Source: Shewanella algidipiscicola (GTDB taxonomy: Bacteria; Pseudomonadota; Gammaproteobacteria; Enterobacterales; Shewanellaceae). From it: a DNA stretch of 64,000 nt. Shown here piece by piece: positions 1 through 9,261 of the stretch. Location: NCBI RefSeq assembly GCF_003605125.1, contig NZ_QPQT01000011.1:98539-162538 (forward strand). Reading direction: 5' to 3'. The notes under the pieces were generated by a model that saw only the letters and a list, made by a program, of their open reading frames with translations, had not been told where the DNA came from and searched no databases. Every line of letters begins with the position of its first letter. Positions within the stretch are counted from its first letter, which is position 1. Made by a program: the position numbers and the translations under genes.

Positions 1-2053
1 CGAGTACGTGCATATTCGCCCTGGCACAGATATCCCATATATCTATGGTCTGTTGTGGCATATTTTTGAAAACAAGTGGGAAGATCAAAGCTTTATCGAC
101 CAACGTGTTTACGGTATGGAACGTATTCGCGAAGCGGCCGCTAAGTGGACACCTGCTGAAGTGGAAAGCGTGGCCGGTGTACCTGAAGCACAGATGTATC
201 GTGTTGCTAAGCTGTTGGCTACCACTAAGCCTGGCACCGTCGTTTGGTGTATGGGGGGCACTCAGCATCACATTGGTAATGCCAATACCCGTGCCTACTG
301 TATCCTGCAGCTAGCCCTAGGTAATATGGGTGTGTCTGGCGGTGGTACTAACATCTTCCGTGGTCACGATAACGTACAGGGTGCAACGGACTTTGGTCTG
401 CTGTTCGATAATTTACCCGGTTACTATGGTCTGAAGACTGGCGCCTGGAAGCACTGGTGCAATGTTTGGGACTTGGATTATGATTGGGTGAAGAGTCGTT
501 TTGACCAAGAGCAACATCTTGGGCAAGATCCAATGACATCGACAGGTATTCCGTGTTCACGTTGGCATGATGGCGTACTCGAAGATAAGACTAAGATCGC
601 ACAGAAAGATAATATTCGTATGTCATTCTTCTGGGGTCAGTCTGTTAATACCGAAACTCGTGGTCGTGAAGTGCGTGAAGCATTGAACAAGATGGACACG
701 GTCGTGGTAGTGGATCCATTCCCAACCATGGCTGGTGTGATGCATACCCGTAAAGACGGTGTCTATTTGCTGCCAGCCTCGACGCAGTTTGAGACCTATG
801 GTTCAGTGTCAGCCTCTAACCGCTCGCTACAATGGCGCTCACAGGTTATTGAGCCGCTATTTGAGTCTAAGCCAGATCACGTGATCATGTACAAGCTGGC
901 GAAGAAGTGGGGCATAGAGCAAGAGTTGTGTAAGCATATCCAAGTCAATGGCGATGAGCCGCTGATTGAAGATATCGTTCGCGAATATAACAAAGGTATG
1001 TGGACTATCGGTTACACAGGTCAAAGCCCTGAGCGTTTGAAGATGCACCAAGAAAACTGGGGCACCTTCGATATTAAATCGCTTGAAGCTCCAGGTGGCC
1101 CAGCTAAGGGTGAAACCTATGGTCTGCCTTGGCCATGTTGGGGTACGCCAGAGATGAAACACCCTGGCACGCAAATCTTGTACCGCACCGATCGTGAAGT
1201 GAAAGACGGTGGCGGTAACTTCCGTGCCCGTTACGGGGTTGAACACGAAGGTAACAACATCTTGGCTGAAGGTTCTTTCTCTAAAGGCTCTGAAATCAAA
1301 GATGGTTATCCAGAATTTACCGACAAGATGCTTAAGCAACTTGGCTGGTGGGATGATCTCACCGCCGAAGAGAAAGTGGCCGCAGAAGGTAAAAACTGGA
1401 AGACAGATATCTCAGGTGGTATTCAACGAGTGGCGATTAAACATGGTTGTATCCCTTACGGTAACGCTAAAGCGCGTTGTATCGTGTGGAACTTCCCTGA
1501 TGATATCCCAGTACATCGTGAACCACTGTATACCCCTCGTCGTGACTTGGTTGCTAAGTATCCTACTTATGATGACCGTATGGTTGCGCGACTACCTACT
1601 CTGTATAAATCCATTCAGGATCAAGATTTTGCCAAAGACTTCCCATTGGCATTAACCTCTGGCCGCTTGGTTGAGTATGAAGGTGGTGGTGAAGAGACCC
1701 GTTCAAATCCATGGCTAGCTGAACTGCAACAAGAGATGTTCATCGAAATTAGCCCAGGTGATGCGGCGGATCGTGGTCTTCGTGATGGTGACGAAGTATG
1801 GGTTCACAGTCCAGAAGGCGCCAAAATTAAAGTTCAGGCAATGGTGACTCCCCGGGTGATTAATGGTGAATGTTTCATGCCATATCATTTCGCAGGTATC
1901 TTTGAAGGTGAAAGCTTAGAGAAGAATTACCCAGAGGGAACAATCCCTTACGTTATTGGCGAATCGGCCAATACGATATTGACCTACGGCTATGACGTTG
2001 TGACCCAGATGCAAGAGACTAAGTCTAGCTTGTGTCAGATCACTAAAGCCTAA
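1..2053 (+). CDS. fdhA: formate dehydrogenase catalytic subunit FdhA, copy 1 (5' end outside window)
   Basis: This is the C-terminal part, about 684 residues, of the molybdopterin oxidoreductase that oxidises formate to CO2. The reading frame is open from base 2, so the start, the Tat signal, the 4Fe-4S cysteines and the active-site residue lie upstream of the window. What remains aligns almost without gaps to the full copy at 4699-7554, including the conserved stretches GGTQHH, GNMGVSGGGTN, RGHDNVQG and the C-terminal TQMQETK, so there is no sign of decay. fdhB and fdhC copy 1 follow at short spacing and complete a membrane-anchored, periplasm-facing formate dehydrogenase. Whether position 193 is Cys, as in copy 2, cannot be seen here. 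Confidence 0.96.
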   Translation, partial: EYVHIRPGTDIPYIYGLLWHIFENKWEDQSFIDQRVYGMERIREAAAKWTPAEVESVAGVPEAQMYRVAKLLATTKPGTVVWCMGGTQHHIGNANTRAYCILQLALGNMGVSGGGTNIFRGHDNVQGATDFGLLFDNLPGYYGLKTGAWKHWCNVWDLDYDWVKSRFDQEQHLGQDPMTSTGIPCSRWHDGVLEDKTKIAQKDNIRMSFFWGQSVNTETRGREVREALNKMDTVVVVDPFPTMAGVMHTRKDGVYLLPASTQFETYGSVSASNRSLQWRSQVIEPLFESKPDHVIMYKLAKKWGIEQELCKHIQVNGDEPLIEDIVREYNKGMWTIGYTGQSPERLKMHQENWGTFDIKSLEAPGGPAKGETYGLPWPCWGTPEMKHPGTQILYRTDREVKDGGGNFRARYGVEHEGNNILAEGSFSKGSEIKDGYPEFTDKMLKQLGWWDDLTAEEKVAAEGKNWKTDISGGIQRVAIKHGCIPYGNAKARCIVWNFPDDIPVHREPLYTPRRDLVAKYPTYDDRMVARLPTLYKSIQDQDFAKDFPLALTSGRLVEYEGGGEETRSNPWLAELQQEMFIEISPGDAADRGLRDGDEVWVHSPEGAKIKVQAMVTPRVINGECFMPYHFAGIFEGESLEKNYPEGTIPYVIGESANTILTYGYDVVTQMQETKSSLCQITKA

Positions 2054-2079
2054 CTGAACTTGATGAGGAGATAGCCATT

Positions 2080-2676
2080 ATGGCAGTCATGAAATTTCTA
2101 TGTGACACCAAACGCTGCATCGAGTGTAACGGTTGCGTCACAGCATGTAAGAACGAAAACGATTCCGCACTCGAGTGGGGAATTCAACGTCGCCGCGTCG
2201 TGACGATTAACGATGGTCAGCCAGGCGAAGCATCGATCTCAGTGGCATGTATGCACTGTACCGACGCCCCTTGTATGGCAGTTTGCCCTGCTGATTGTTT
2301 CTATCGCACCGAAGACGGCATTGTATTGCATAACAAAGATACCTGTATCGGTTGTGGTTACTGTTTCTATGCCTGTCCTTTCGGCGCGCCACAGTTCCCT
2401 AAGCAGGGCGCTTTTGGTAGCCGCGGCAAGATGGATAAGTGTACTTTCTGTGCCGGTGGCCCAGAAGAGACCTTCTCTGAAGCCGAGCGTCAGAAGTACG
2501 GTGCTAACCGTATCGCTGAAGGTAAGTTGCCTATGTGTGCGGAGCTTTGTTCGACTAAAGCACTGCTCGCAGGTGATGCTGAAATGGTATCGAACATTTA
2601 CCGTGAGCGCATGGCTGCGCGAGGTAATCCTAATGTGATTTGGGGTTACAACCCTCAAACAGCTGAGTTCAACTAA
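2080..2676 (+). CDS. fdhB: formate dehydrogenase iron-sulfur subunit FdhB, copy 1
   Basis: A 198-residue electron-transfer subunit that carries electrons from the FdhA molybdenum site to the cytochrome b subunit. It has four ferredoxin-type cysteine clusters: C13-x2-C-x2-C-x3-C near the N terminus, CMHCTDAPC, CIGCGYC and a final CTFC/CAELC group, enough for four 4Fe-4S clusters. A GAGGAG ribosome site lies upstream of the ATG, 26 bases after the fdhA stop. It is nearly identical to FdhB copy 2 (7575-8144), but is 9 residues longer at the C terminus. It has no signal peptide, so export together with Tat-borne FdhA is inferred. Confidence 0.96.
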   Translation: MAVMKFLCDTKRCIECNGCVTACKNENDSALEWGIQRRRVVTINDGQPGEASISVACMHCTDAPCMAVCPADCFYRTEDGIVLHNKDTCIGCGYCFYACPFGAPQFPKQGAFGSRGKMDKCTFCAGGPEETFSEAERQKYGANRIAEGKLPMCAELCSTKALLAGDAEMVSNIYRERMAARGNPNVIWGYNPQTAEFN

Positions 2677-2683
2677 GCAGAGC

Positions 2684-2711
2684 AAGGGTTAGCGCATCAG
2701 CGCTATCCCTT
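2684..2711 (+). repeat. intercistronic hairpin between fdhB and fdhC, copy 1
   Basis: Arms AAGGGTTAGCGC and GCGCTATCCCTT enclose the loop ATCA, with one T-T mismatch. The hairpin ends just before the AAGGAG ribosome site of fdhC. There is no U tract, so it is not a terminator. It could protect or segment the message. Copy 2 has a different hairpin at the same place (8174-8200). Confidence 0.6.
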
Positions 2712-2726
2712 AAGAAAGGAGTGACA

Positions 2727-3755
2727 ATGTTAAACAAACTGTTAAACAAATCACTGCGTAGTCTGTTTGCTCTGTTAGTGCTCATCACGGGATTGGGTGT
2801 GGGGGCGACGATGCTCTCTATGCCTGCTCACGCGACTGATCAGCAATCGAGTCAGCAACAGGCTAATGCAAAAACCAGTGATGCGGACCTATGGCGAGCG
2901 GTAAAATCCGGTGATTCGGGTTATACCACAGCTAAAGGCGTAGAAACTGGAGTGCTGATTAACGTTGCCGGTAATGATGGTAAAGAGGTAAGAAATAAAT
3001 ACCTTACGCCGATTATGGCCATCGCGGTTGTCGGTGTTTTTGGTGCATTTTTACTGTTTTACTTGGTAAATGGTGCATCTAAATTAAGCCATGGCTTTTC
3101 CGGCAAAATGGTATTGCGCTGGACAAAAGCCGACTTGTGGCTGCACTGGGCGATGGCGATACCTTGCCTTACACTGATCTTTACTGGTTTAAATATCATG
3201 CTGGGTAAGTATGCCTTGCAACCTTATGTCGGCGCCGATGTGTGGGCTGCATTAATCTACGGTAGCAAGACTATCCATGATTATGCGGGGCCTGTATTCA
3301 TCATCGCTTGGGCGCTATGCGTCGTGAAATGGATGCCAATGCAGACATTTAAGATGTATGACCTTAAATGGTTCTTAGTGGTTGGTGGCTACATCAACTT
3401 TGGTCCATTTAAAGGTAAGCACCCTGACAGTGGTTTTGCTAACGCTGGTGAGAAAATGTGGTTTTGGACACTGACCTTCTTTGGTTTATTTATCAGTGTA
3501 TCCGGTATCATGTTGGTTTTACCTGGCTTAGATCTGCCACGTGAAGCGTCAATGGCGGCTCTGCTTATTCATGGCATCAGTGCCATTATCTTGATCGCTT
3601 TCACCATAATACATATATGGATGGCGACGGTATTGAGCGAAGGCGGTATGGAGTCGATGAAGTCAGGTTACTGTGATGAGAACTGGGCGATTCAGCACCA
3701 TAATCTTTGGTTTGATGAGATCAAAGAAAACGGCACTTTGCAGTATAAAGAGTAA
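2727..3755 (+). CDS. fdhC: formate dehydrogenase cytochrome b subunit FdhC, copy 1
   Basis: A 342-residue membrane subunit that takes electrons from FdhB and reduces quinone through b hemes (FdnI/FdoI type). An N-terminal signal-like segment ends in AHA, followed by a periplasmic stretch. A hydrophobic helix around residues 92-112 and a four-helix cytochrome b core with histidines (LHWAM, IHDYAG, HIWMA) come next. The start is ATG 2727; an upstream GTG at 2721 falls inside the AAGGAG ribosome site and is rejected. Compared with E. coli FdnI (about 217 residues) it has a long N-terminal extension, shared with copy 2. A terminator follows at once. Confidence 0.95.
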   Translation: MLNKLLNKSLRSLFALLVLITGLGVGATMLSMPAHATDQQSSQQQANAKTSDADLWRAVKSGDSGYTTAKGVETGVLINVAGNDGKEVRNKYLTPIMAIAVVGVFGAFLLFYLVNGASKLSHGFSGKMVLRWTKADLWLHWAMAIPCLTLIFTGLNIMLGKYALQPYVGADVWAALIYGSKTIHDYAGPVFIIAWALCVVKWMPMQTFKMYDLKWFLVVGGYINFGPFKGKHPDSGFANAGEKMWFWTLTFFGLFISVSGIMLVLPGLDLPREASMAALLIHGISAIILIAFTIIHIWMATVLSEGGMESMKSGYCDENWAIQHHNLWFDEIKENGTLQYKE

Positions 3756-3784
3756 GTTTATTACGTAAACTTAACTTAAATAAA

Positions 3785-3818
3785 ACACCTCGTAGGGTAA
3801 CCTGCGGGGTGTTTTTTT
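3785..3818 (+). terminator. Rho-independent terminator after fdhC copy 1
   Basis: An ACACCTCG/GCGGGGTGT-type stem followed by seven T residues ends the first fdh operon. The left arm and T tract match the terminator at 9262-9296 behind the second operon, suggesting that the terminator was copied with the operon. Confidence 0.85.
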
Positions 3819-3819
3819 A

Positions 3820-4480
3820 TGGTTTGAGTTTAGGTCAAATATTCTCATCACTGTAATATCAATTCACTCTTGCCATGAATGAATAGCATAGCCTTTCGCT
3901 AAATATTCCTATTAAAAAATTTCTCTTCACCGTCTGAAAATTTTAAATCATCGCTTAATTATGGGTCGTATCATTGCGGCTTAATTTAGCGATCGTTAGG
4001 TGCAAACTAATGAATATTAATACCTGATACTTGTATTAGGGATGATGTATTGAGGCAGTGAGTTCTCTTTGTTTTTTGTATAAAAAATAAACTTGTTAAT
4101 GTGTCATTCATGCGAACGATAAGTACCCGATATCTGCAGCTTTAAGCAATTAGCTAATATGTTGAATAACATTGTGTTTACATGTGTGTATGGGTGAATC
4201 ATTGCTTGGTGGTGAACATCTAATACGAATATTTAAATATATATGATTGGCTTAACACTTTAGCTATTTACTCTATTTTTGCACGATTCTTACCCCGTTT
4301 AGATCAATATTTTCAGTATCAAATCCACCTATATTGCAGGGGCAATTAATCGGATGTTTTAAATAAATATACAAGATTTACCAAATAAGCACCTAGGCGC
4401 AACATTTGTTTAACGTGTGTTTTATCGCTTGATTGGAATGAAGCATCCCAACTATTTGAATCGTCCTAATACTAGGAGCA
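3820..4480. other. long AT-rich gap upstream of fdhX
   Basis: About 660 bp without a convincing coding region on either strand. Composition is clearly more AT-rich than the flanking genes, with runs such as AAATATATAT near 4236. It must hold the promoter of the second fdh operon. I looked for FNR (TTGAT-N4-ATCAA), CRP and sigma-54 (TGGCAC-N5-TTGCA) sites and found no good match. Confidence 0.5.
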
Positions 4481-4483
4481 AAA

Positions 4484-4681
4484 ATGAAAAAGCAACAGCC
4501 CGATCTTAATCGAAGATCACTGCTGAAAGCACTCTCCATTGGTGGTACGGCCGGGGTGGCCATTGCCGCAAGCGGTATCAGTGTTGCCCATGCAGCGGAA
4601 ACTAAGCCCAGTGTAAAACACACCGATAGCTACCATGAAACTGCGCATATCCGCAGCTACTACAACAGCTTGCGTAGCTAA
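4484..4681 (+). CDS. small Tat-signal protein of the formate dehydrogenase region, FdhX type
   Basis: A 65-residue protein with the Tat motif NRRSLLKAL at about residues 9-17, a hydrophobic segment and a likely AHA cleavage site. That leaves a mature chain of only about 28 residues, rich in His, Ser and Tyr. It matches the small 'formate dehydrogenase region Tat target' family that sits before fdhA in many proteobacteria. Its exact role is not established; it may help maturation or export of FdhA. An AGGAG site precedes the ATG, and fdhA starts 17 bases after its stop. Only one copy is visible. Whether the first operon has its own lies outside the window. Confidence 0.88.
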   Translation: MKKQQPDLNRRSLLKALSIGGTAGVAIAASGISVAHAAETKPSVKHTDSYHETAHIRSYYNSLRS

Positions 4682-4698
4682 TTAGGAGAATTTAAGCG

Positions 4699-7554
4699 AT
4701 GAAGTTAACTCGCAAATCAAATGAGGCGCCTACCGTTGCTAAGCCAACTCTAGGGATCAGTCGTCGTCAATTTATGAAGCACGCAGGTATCACTACCGGC
4801 GGTATCGCAGCAGCATCTCTTCTTGGTACCGGCATGATGCGTCGCGCCGAAGCCAAAGATATTCCGCATGATGCACCGATCGAAATCAAGCGTACAGTAT
4901 GTAGTGCCTGTGCGGTAGGTTGTGGTCTTTATGCTGAAGTACAAAATGGCGTTTGGACAGGGCAAGAGCCAGCATTCGACCATCCATTTAACGCCGGGGG
5001 GCACTGTGCTAAAGGTGCTGCATTGCGTGAACATGGTCACGGTGAGAAGCGTCTTAAGTACCCAATGAAGTTGGTTGATGGTAAGTGGAAAAAATTATCT
5101 TGGGATCAGGCCTTTAATGAGCTTGGTGATAAGATGTTGGATATCCGTAAAGAGTCGGGTCCTGACTCACTTTACTTTATGGGTAGTGCTAAATTTTCTA
5201 ACGAAGGCTGCTACATGTACCGTAAATTCGCGGCGATGTGGGGCACCAACAATGTCGACCATTCGGCGCGTATTTGTCACTCTACCACGGTAGCGGGTGT
5301 TGCTAACACTTGGGGCTACGGTGCGCAAACTAACTCGTTTAACGATATTCAGAACGCTAACGCGATCTTTTTTATTGGTGCTAACCCCGCTGAAGCACAT
5401 CCAGTGGCTATGCAGCATATCCTTATCGCTAAAGAGAAAAACAACGCTAAAATTATCGTTGTCGACCCACGCTTCTCTCGTACGGCAGCGCATTCTGACT
5501 TACATTGTGCGCTTCGCCCCGGTACCGATATCCCATTTATCTACGGTATGCTTTGGCATATCTTCGAAAACGGTTGGGAAGATAAAACCTTTATCGAGCA
5601 GCGTGTATTCGAAATGGATACCATCCGTGAAGAGATAAAGAAATTCCCACCGAAAGAAGTGACTCACATCACGGGTGTCAGTGAAGAAGAGGTTTACCAA
5701 GCGGCTAAATTAATGGCCGAAAACCGTCCTGGCACTGTCATCTGGTGTATGGGTGGAACTCAACACCACGTCGGTAACGCCAATACCCGTGCTTACTGTA
5801 TCCTGCAGCTGGCCTTAGGCAACATGGGTGTGTCTGGTGGTGGTACTAACATTTTCCGTGGTCACGATAACGTACAGGGTGCGACTGACTTAGGTCTGTT
5901 ATTCGATACGCTACCGGGTTACTACGGTCTTAAGACTGGTTCTTGGAAGCATTGGTCAAATGTATGGGAACTGGATTACGAGTGGGTTAAAGGTCGTTTC
6001 GACCAAAATGAATATCTTGGTCGTATCCCAATGAATACACCAGGTATTCCTTGTTCTCGTTGGCACGATGGCGTATTAGAAACGCCTGAGAAGCTGGCGC
6101 AGAAAGATCGTGTTCGTATGGCGTTCTTCTGGGGACAATCGGTTAACACCGAGACTCGTCAAAGCGAAGTACGTGATGCACTCGATAAGATGGATACTGT
6201 GGTTGTCGTCGATCCATTCCCAACGATGGCGGGTGTTATGCACCGTCGTAAGAATGGTGTTTATCTGTTACCTGCTGCCACTCAGTTTGAAACTGAAGGT
6301 TCAGTGTCTAACTCGGGTCGTAGCCAGCAGTGGCGTGAAAAGGTCATCGAGCCATTATTCGAGTCTAAGACCGACCTTGAGATTATGTATCGTCTATCGC
6401 AAAAGCTTGGTTTCGACAAAGAGTACACCAAGCGCATCGCTAAAGATGCTAACGACATGCTAGTGATTGAAGACGTTACACGTGAAATTAACCGCGGTAT
6501 GTGGACCATTGGTATGTCTGGCCAAAGCCCAGAGCGTTTGAAGTTACATACTCAAAACTGGGGAAGCTTCAGCAACAAGACGCTTGAAGCAGAAGGTGGT
6601 CCAGCGAAAGGTGAAACTTATGGTCTACCTTGGCCATGTTGGGGGACGCCAGAGCAGAAACACCCTGGTACTCAAATCCTATATAACACACACAAACATG
6701 TGCTTGAGGGCGGCGGTAACTTCCGTGCGCGCTACGGTGTTGAATACCAAGGTAAGAACCTATTGGCCGAAGGCAGCTTCTCTAAAGGTGCTGAGATCCA
6801 AGACGGTTATCCAGAGTTCAGCGCAGATATGCTCAAGCAACTTGGCTGGTGGGACGACCTTACTGCAGAAGAGAAAACCTCTGCCGAGGGTAAAAATTGG
6901 AAGACCGACCTTTCTGGCGGTATCCAGCGTGTGGCAATGAAACACGGTTGTATTCCGTTTGGTAATGCTAAAGCGCGTTGTATTGTATGGACCTTCCCTG
7001 ATCAAGTACCGGTTCATCGTGAGCCACTGTATACGCCACGTCGTGATCTTGTGTCTAAGTACCCAACTTATGACGATATGCAAGTGCACCGTCTACCTAC
7101 GCTGTACAAGTCAATCCAAGAGAAAGACAGTTCAGCCAAGTACCCACTAGGGTTGACCTCGGGTCGTCTAGTTGAGTACGAAGGTGGTGGTGAAGAGTCA
7201 CGCTCTAACCCATGGCTCGCAGAGCTTCAACAAGAGATGTTTGTTGAAATTAACCCAAGCGATGCTGCCGATCGCGGTATTCGTAACGGTGACACAGTAT
7301 GGCTAGAGGGGGCTGAAGGCGGCCGCATTAAGATTCAGGCCATGGTAACCCCACGGGTTAAACCTGGTGTGACTTGGATGCCTTACCACTTTGCGGGTGT
7401 GATGCATGGCGAAAGCCTCGAGAACAACTATCCAGAAGGTACAGTGCCTTATGTGATTGGTGAGTCAGCGAACACGGCATTAACTTACGGTTATGACCCT
7501 GTGACGCAGATGCAAGAGACGAAAGCTTCGCTTTGTCAGATCACTAAAGCCTAA
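4699..7554 (+). CDS. fdhA: formate dehydrogenase catalytic subunit FdhA, copy 2 (Cys type)
   Basis: A 951-residue Mo/W-bis-MGD enzyme oxidising formate to CO2 in the periplasm. A Tat signal (SRRQFMKHAG at residues 21-30) is followed by a 4Fe-4S motif with Cys68, Cys71, Cys75 and Cys103. The catalytic position falls in ARICHST, where Cys193 (TGT at 5275-5277) replaces the selenocysteine of E. coli FdnG. The rest is the usual molybdopterin and MGD-binding fold. It is the first large gene of fdhX-fdhA-fdhB-fdhC and needs the moa/mod products encoded at 24334-29806. It is very similar throughout to copy 1. Confidence 0.97.
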   Translation: MKLTRKSNEAPTVAKPTLGISRRQFMKHAGITTGGIAAASLLGTGMMRRAEAKDIPHDAPIEIKRTVCSACAVGCGLYAEVQNGVWTGQEPAFDHPFNAGGHCAKGAALREHGHGEKRLKYPMKLVDGKWKKLSWDQAFNELGDKMLDIRKESGPDSLYFMGSAKFSNEGCYMYRKFAAMWGTNNVDHSARICHSTTVAGVANTWGYGAQTNSFNDIQNANAIFFIGANPAEAHPVAMQHILIAKEKNNAKIIVVDPRFSRTAAHSDLHCALRPGTDIPFIYGMLWHIFENGWEDKTFIEQRVFEMDTIREEIKKFPPKEVTHITGVSEEEVYQAAKLMAENRPGTVIWCMGGTQHHVGNANTRAYCILQLALGNMGVSGGGTNIFRGHDNVQGATDLGLLFDTLPGYYGLKTGSWKHWSNVWELDYEWVKGRFDQNEYLGRIPMNTPGIPCSRWHDGVLETPEKLAQKDRVRMAFFWGQSVNTETRQSEVRDALDKMDTVVVVDPFPTMAGVMHRRKNGVYLLPAATQFETEGSVSNSGRSQQWREKVIEPLFESKTDLEIMYRLSQKLGFDKEYTKRIAKDANDMLVIEDVTREINRGMWTIGMSGQSPERLKLHTQNWGSFSNKTLEAEGGPAKGETYGLPWPCWGTPEQKHPGTQILYNTHKHVLEGGGNFRARYGVEYQGKNLLAEGSFSKGAEIQDGYPEFSADMLKQLGWWDDLTAEEKTSAEGKNWKTDLSGGIQRVAMKHGCIPFGNAKARCIVWTFPDQVPVHREPLYTPRRDLVSKYPTYDDMQVHRLPTLYKSIQEKDSSAKYPLGLTSGRLVEYEGGGEESRSNPWLAELQQEMFVEINPSDAADRGIRNGDTVWLEGAEGGRIKIQAMVTPRVKPGVTWMPYHFAGVMHGESLENNYPEGTVPYVIGESANTALTYGYDPVTQMQETKASLCQITKA

Positions 7555-7574
7555 GTACCGGGAGAATTGCCAAT

Positions 7575-8144
7575 ATGGCTACAATGAAATTTTTATGTGA
7601 TACCAAGCGCTGCATTGAATGTAACGGCTGTGTCACTGCATGTAAAAACGAAAACGACTCTGCTCTCGAGTGGGGTATCCAGCGTCGCCGCGTCGTCACC
7701 ATCAATGATGGTGTTCGAGGCGAAGCGTCTATCTCTGTGGCATGTATGCATTGTACCGATGCGCCTTGCCAAGCAGTTTGTCCTACAAACTGTTTCTACA
7801 AGACTGAAGATGGCCTAACGCTACACAACAAAGATACCTGTATCGGTTGTGGTTACTGCCTATACGCTTGCCCATTTGGCGCACCTCAGTTCCCTAAACA
7901 GGGGGCATTTGGTAGCCGCGGTAAAATGGACAAATGTACTTTCTGTGCCGGTGGTCCTGAAGAGAACCATTCTGATGCAGAACGTCAGAAGTACGGTGCA
8001 AACCGTATTGCCGAAGGCAAATTGCCTATGTGTGCAGAGTTGTGTGCGACTAAGTCGTTACTTGCTGGTGATGCTGAGGTTATCTCAAACATCTTCCGCG
8101 AGCGTGTTGCATATCGTGGTTCCAAAAATGCAATTTGGGGTTAA
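7575..8144 (+). CDS. fdhB: formate dehydrogenase iron-sulfur subunit FdhB, copy 2
   Basis: A 189-residue electron-transfer subunit with four ferredoxin-like cysteine motifs, nearly identical to copy 1: C13-x2-C-x2-C-x3-C, CMHCTDAPCQAVC, CIGCGYC and CTFC with a late CAELC. It links FdhA to the b-type cytochrome. It starts 20 bases after the fdhA stop, behind a CGGGAGA ribosome site. The chain stops soon after the IWG motif, lacking the extra C-terminal residues of copy 1. Confidence 0.96.
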   Translation: MATMKFLCDTKRCIECNGCVTACKNENDSALEWGIQRRRVVTINDGVRGEASISVACMHCTDAPCQAVCPTNCFYKTEDGLTLHNKDTCIGCGYCLYACPFGAPQFPKQGAFGSRGKMDKCTFCAGGPEENHSDAERQKYGANRIAEGKLPMCAELCATKSLLAGDAEVISNIFRERVAYRGSKNAIWG

Positions 8145-8173
8145 CCCTCTGCTTGCATTATGCCACTATTATT

Positions 8174-8200
8174 CCGCACCGTGCTGTCGAGCCGGTGCGG
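8174..8200 (+). repeat. intercistronic hairpin between fdhB and fdhC, copy 2
   Basis: Perfect 8-bp arms CCGCACCG and CGGTGCGG with an 11-nt loop, 16 bases before fdhC and directly upstream of its ribosome site. There is no T tract. It holds the same position as the hairpin at 2684-2711 but has a different sequence. Confidence 0.6.
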
Positions 8201-8216
8201 ACGATAAGGATGTAAT

Positions 8217-9206
8217 ATGAACAACTGGTTCAAACAAATTAGCCTAGTGTTAGCCCTTGTCGTGGGGACAATGTTTAGTGCATTGTCGTTTGCCCAAGAC
8301 GCTGCGGTGGCTAACCCTCAGGCAACAGAAGGGCAGATCTGGGCGCAGTTACAAGCGGGCGCTACCGGTGAAACCACTTCACATGGTCAATTCCATAATC
8401 AACCTATCAATACCTATGATTTGCGCGTCCTCGAGCTACGTAGTGACTGGTTAGCACCAGCACTAATGGCAGCGCTGTTTGGCATGATCATCATCTTTGT
8501 ACTGTTTATTAAGGTGAATGGTATCTCCAAGTTACATGGCGGCTTCTCTGGTAAGTTAGTGTACCGCTGGTCTAAGTTCGATGTATCGATTCACTGGCTG
8601 GGCGCCATTCCTTGCTTGCTGTTAATCCTCACCGGATTAACCCTGTTGGCTGGACGTTTCTTCTTCCAACCTTATTTGGGGGAAGGCTTCTGGGCGGCAT
8701 TGATCTACGGCGCTAAGCAAGTGCATGACGTCATGGCGATTCCGTTCATGATAGGTTGGGCCTTGATGACCGTATTATGGGCCAAGAATCAGCTACCTAA
8801 AATGTACGACTTAAAGTGGATGTTGGTCGTGGGTGGCTACATCAACTTCGGTCCATTCAAAGGCAAGCACCCAGATGCGGGCTTTGCTAACGCCGGTGAG
8901 AAGTTATGGTTCTGGGCATTTGCAATATTTGGTCTCGTGATCTCGGCATCAGGTATGTTGTTGCTATTCCCGAACTTGTTCGAGCCTAGCCGTACCCTAA
9001 GCCTGATAGCTTTGATATTGCACTCAGTTAGCGCCATCATTATCACCGCGTTCTCTATCGTACATATCTTTATGGCGACCGTGATGTCTGAAGGTGGTAT
9101 GGAGTGTATGGTGTCGGGTTACTGTGATGAAAACTGGGCGACTCAGCACCACAACCTTTGGTTCGATGAGATCAAAGCCGACGGTACGCTTAAGTATAAA
9201 AAATAG
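8217..9206 (+). CDS. fdhC: formate dehydrogenase cytochrome b subunit FdhC, copy 2
   Basis: A 329-residue quinone-reducing membrane subunit, paralogous to 2727-3755. The N-terminal signal-like helix ends near SFAQ. It is followed by a periplasmic segment and a first helix (about residues 80-100), then the four-helix b-heme core with IHWLG, VHDVM and VHIFMA histidines. The segment after the third helix and the C terminus (YCDENWA, HHNLWFDEIK) are almost identical in the two copies, while the N-terminal regions differ most. ATG 8217 has AAGGA upstream. Confidence 0.95.
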   Translation: MNNWFKQISLVLALVVGTMFSALSFAQDAAVANPQATEGQIWAQLQAGATGETTSHGQFHNQPINTYDLRVLELRSDWLAPALMAALFGMIIIFVLFIKVNGISKLHGGFSGKLVYRWSKFDVSIHWLGAIPCLLLILTGLTLLAGRFFFQPYLGEGFWAALIYGAKQVHDVMAIPFMIGWALMTVLWAKNQLPKMYDLKWMLVVGGYINFGPFKGKHPDAGFANAGEKLWFWAFAIFGLVISASGMLLLFPNLFEPSRTLSLIALILHSVSAIIITAFSIVHIFMATVMSEGGMECMVSGYCDENWATQHHNLWFDEIKADGTLKYKK

Positions 9207-9261
9207 GCTGTAGTCTTAGGTGATAGTGCTGAGGCATTAGCCGCTATAATCGATTTGATAA

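Noticed and set aside
857..1339. 160-codon minus-strand open frame inside fdhA
   Set aside because: It is a shadow of the coding strand with no family features; similar long antisense frames occur in other genes here.
1..2053. First fdhA copy as a truncated pseudogene
   Set aside because: The frame is open to base 2 and aligns fully with copy 2; it is only cut by the window edge.
3820..4480. Sigma-54, FNR or nitrate-regulator sites before fdhX
   Set aside because: Only single half-sites or poor matches were found.
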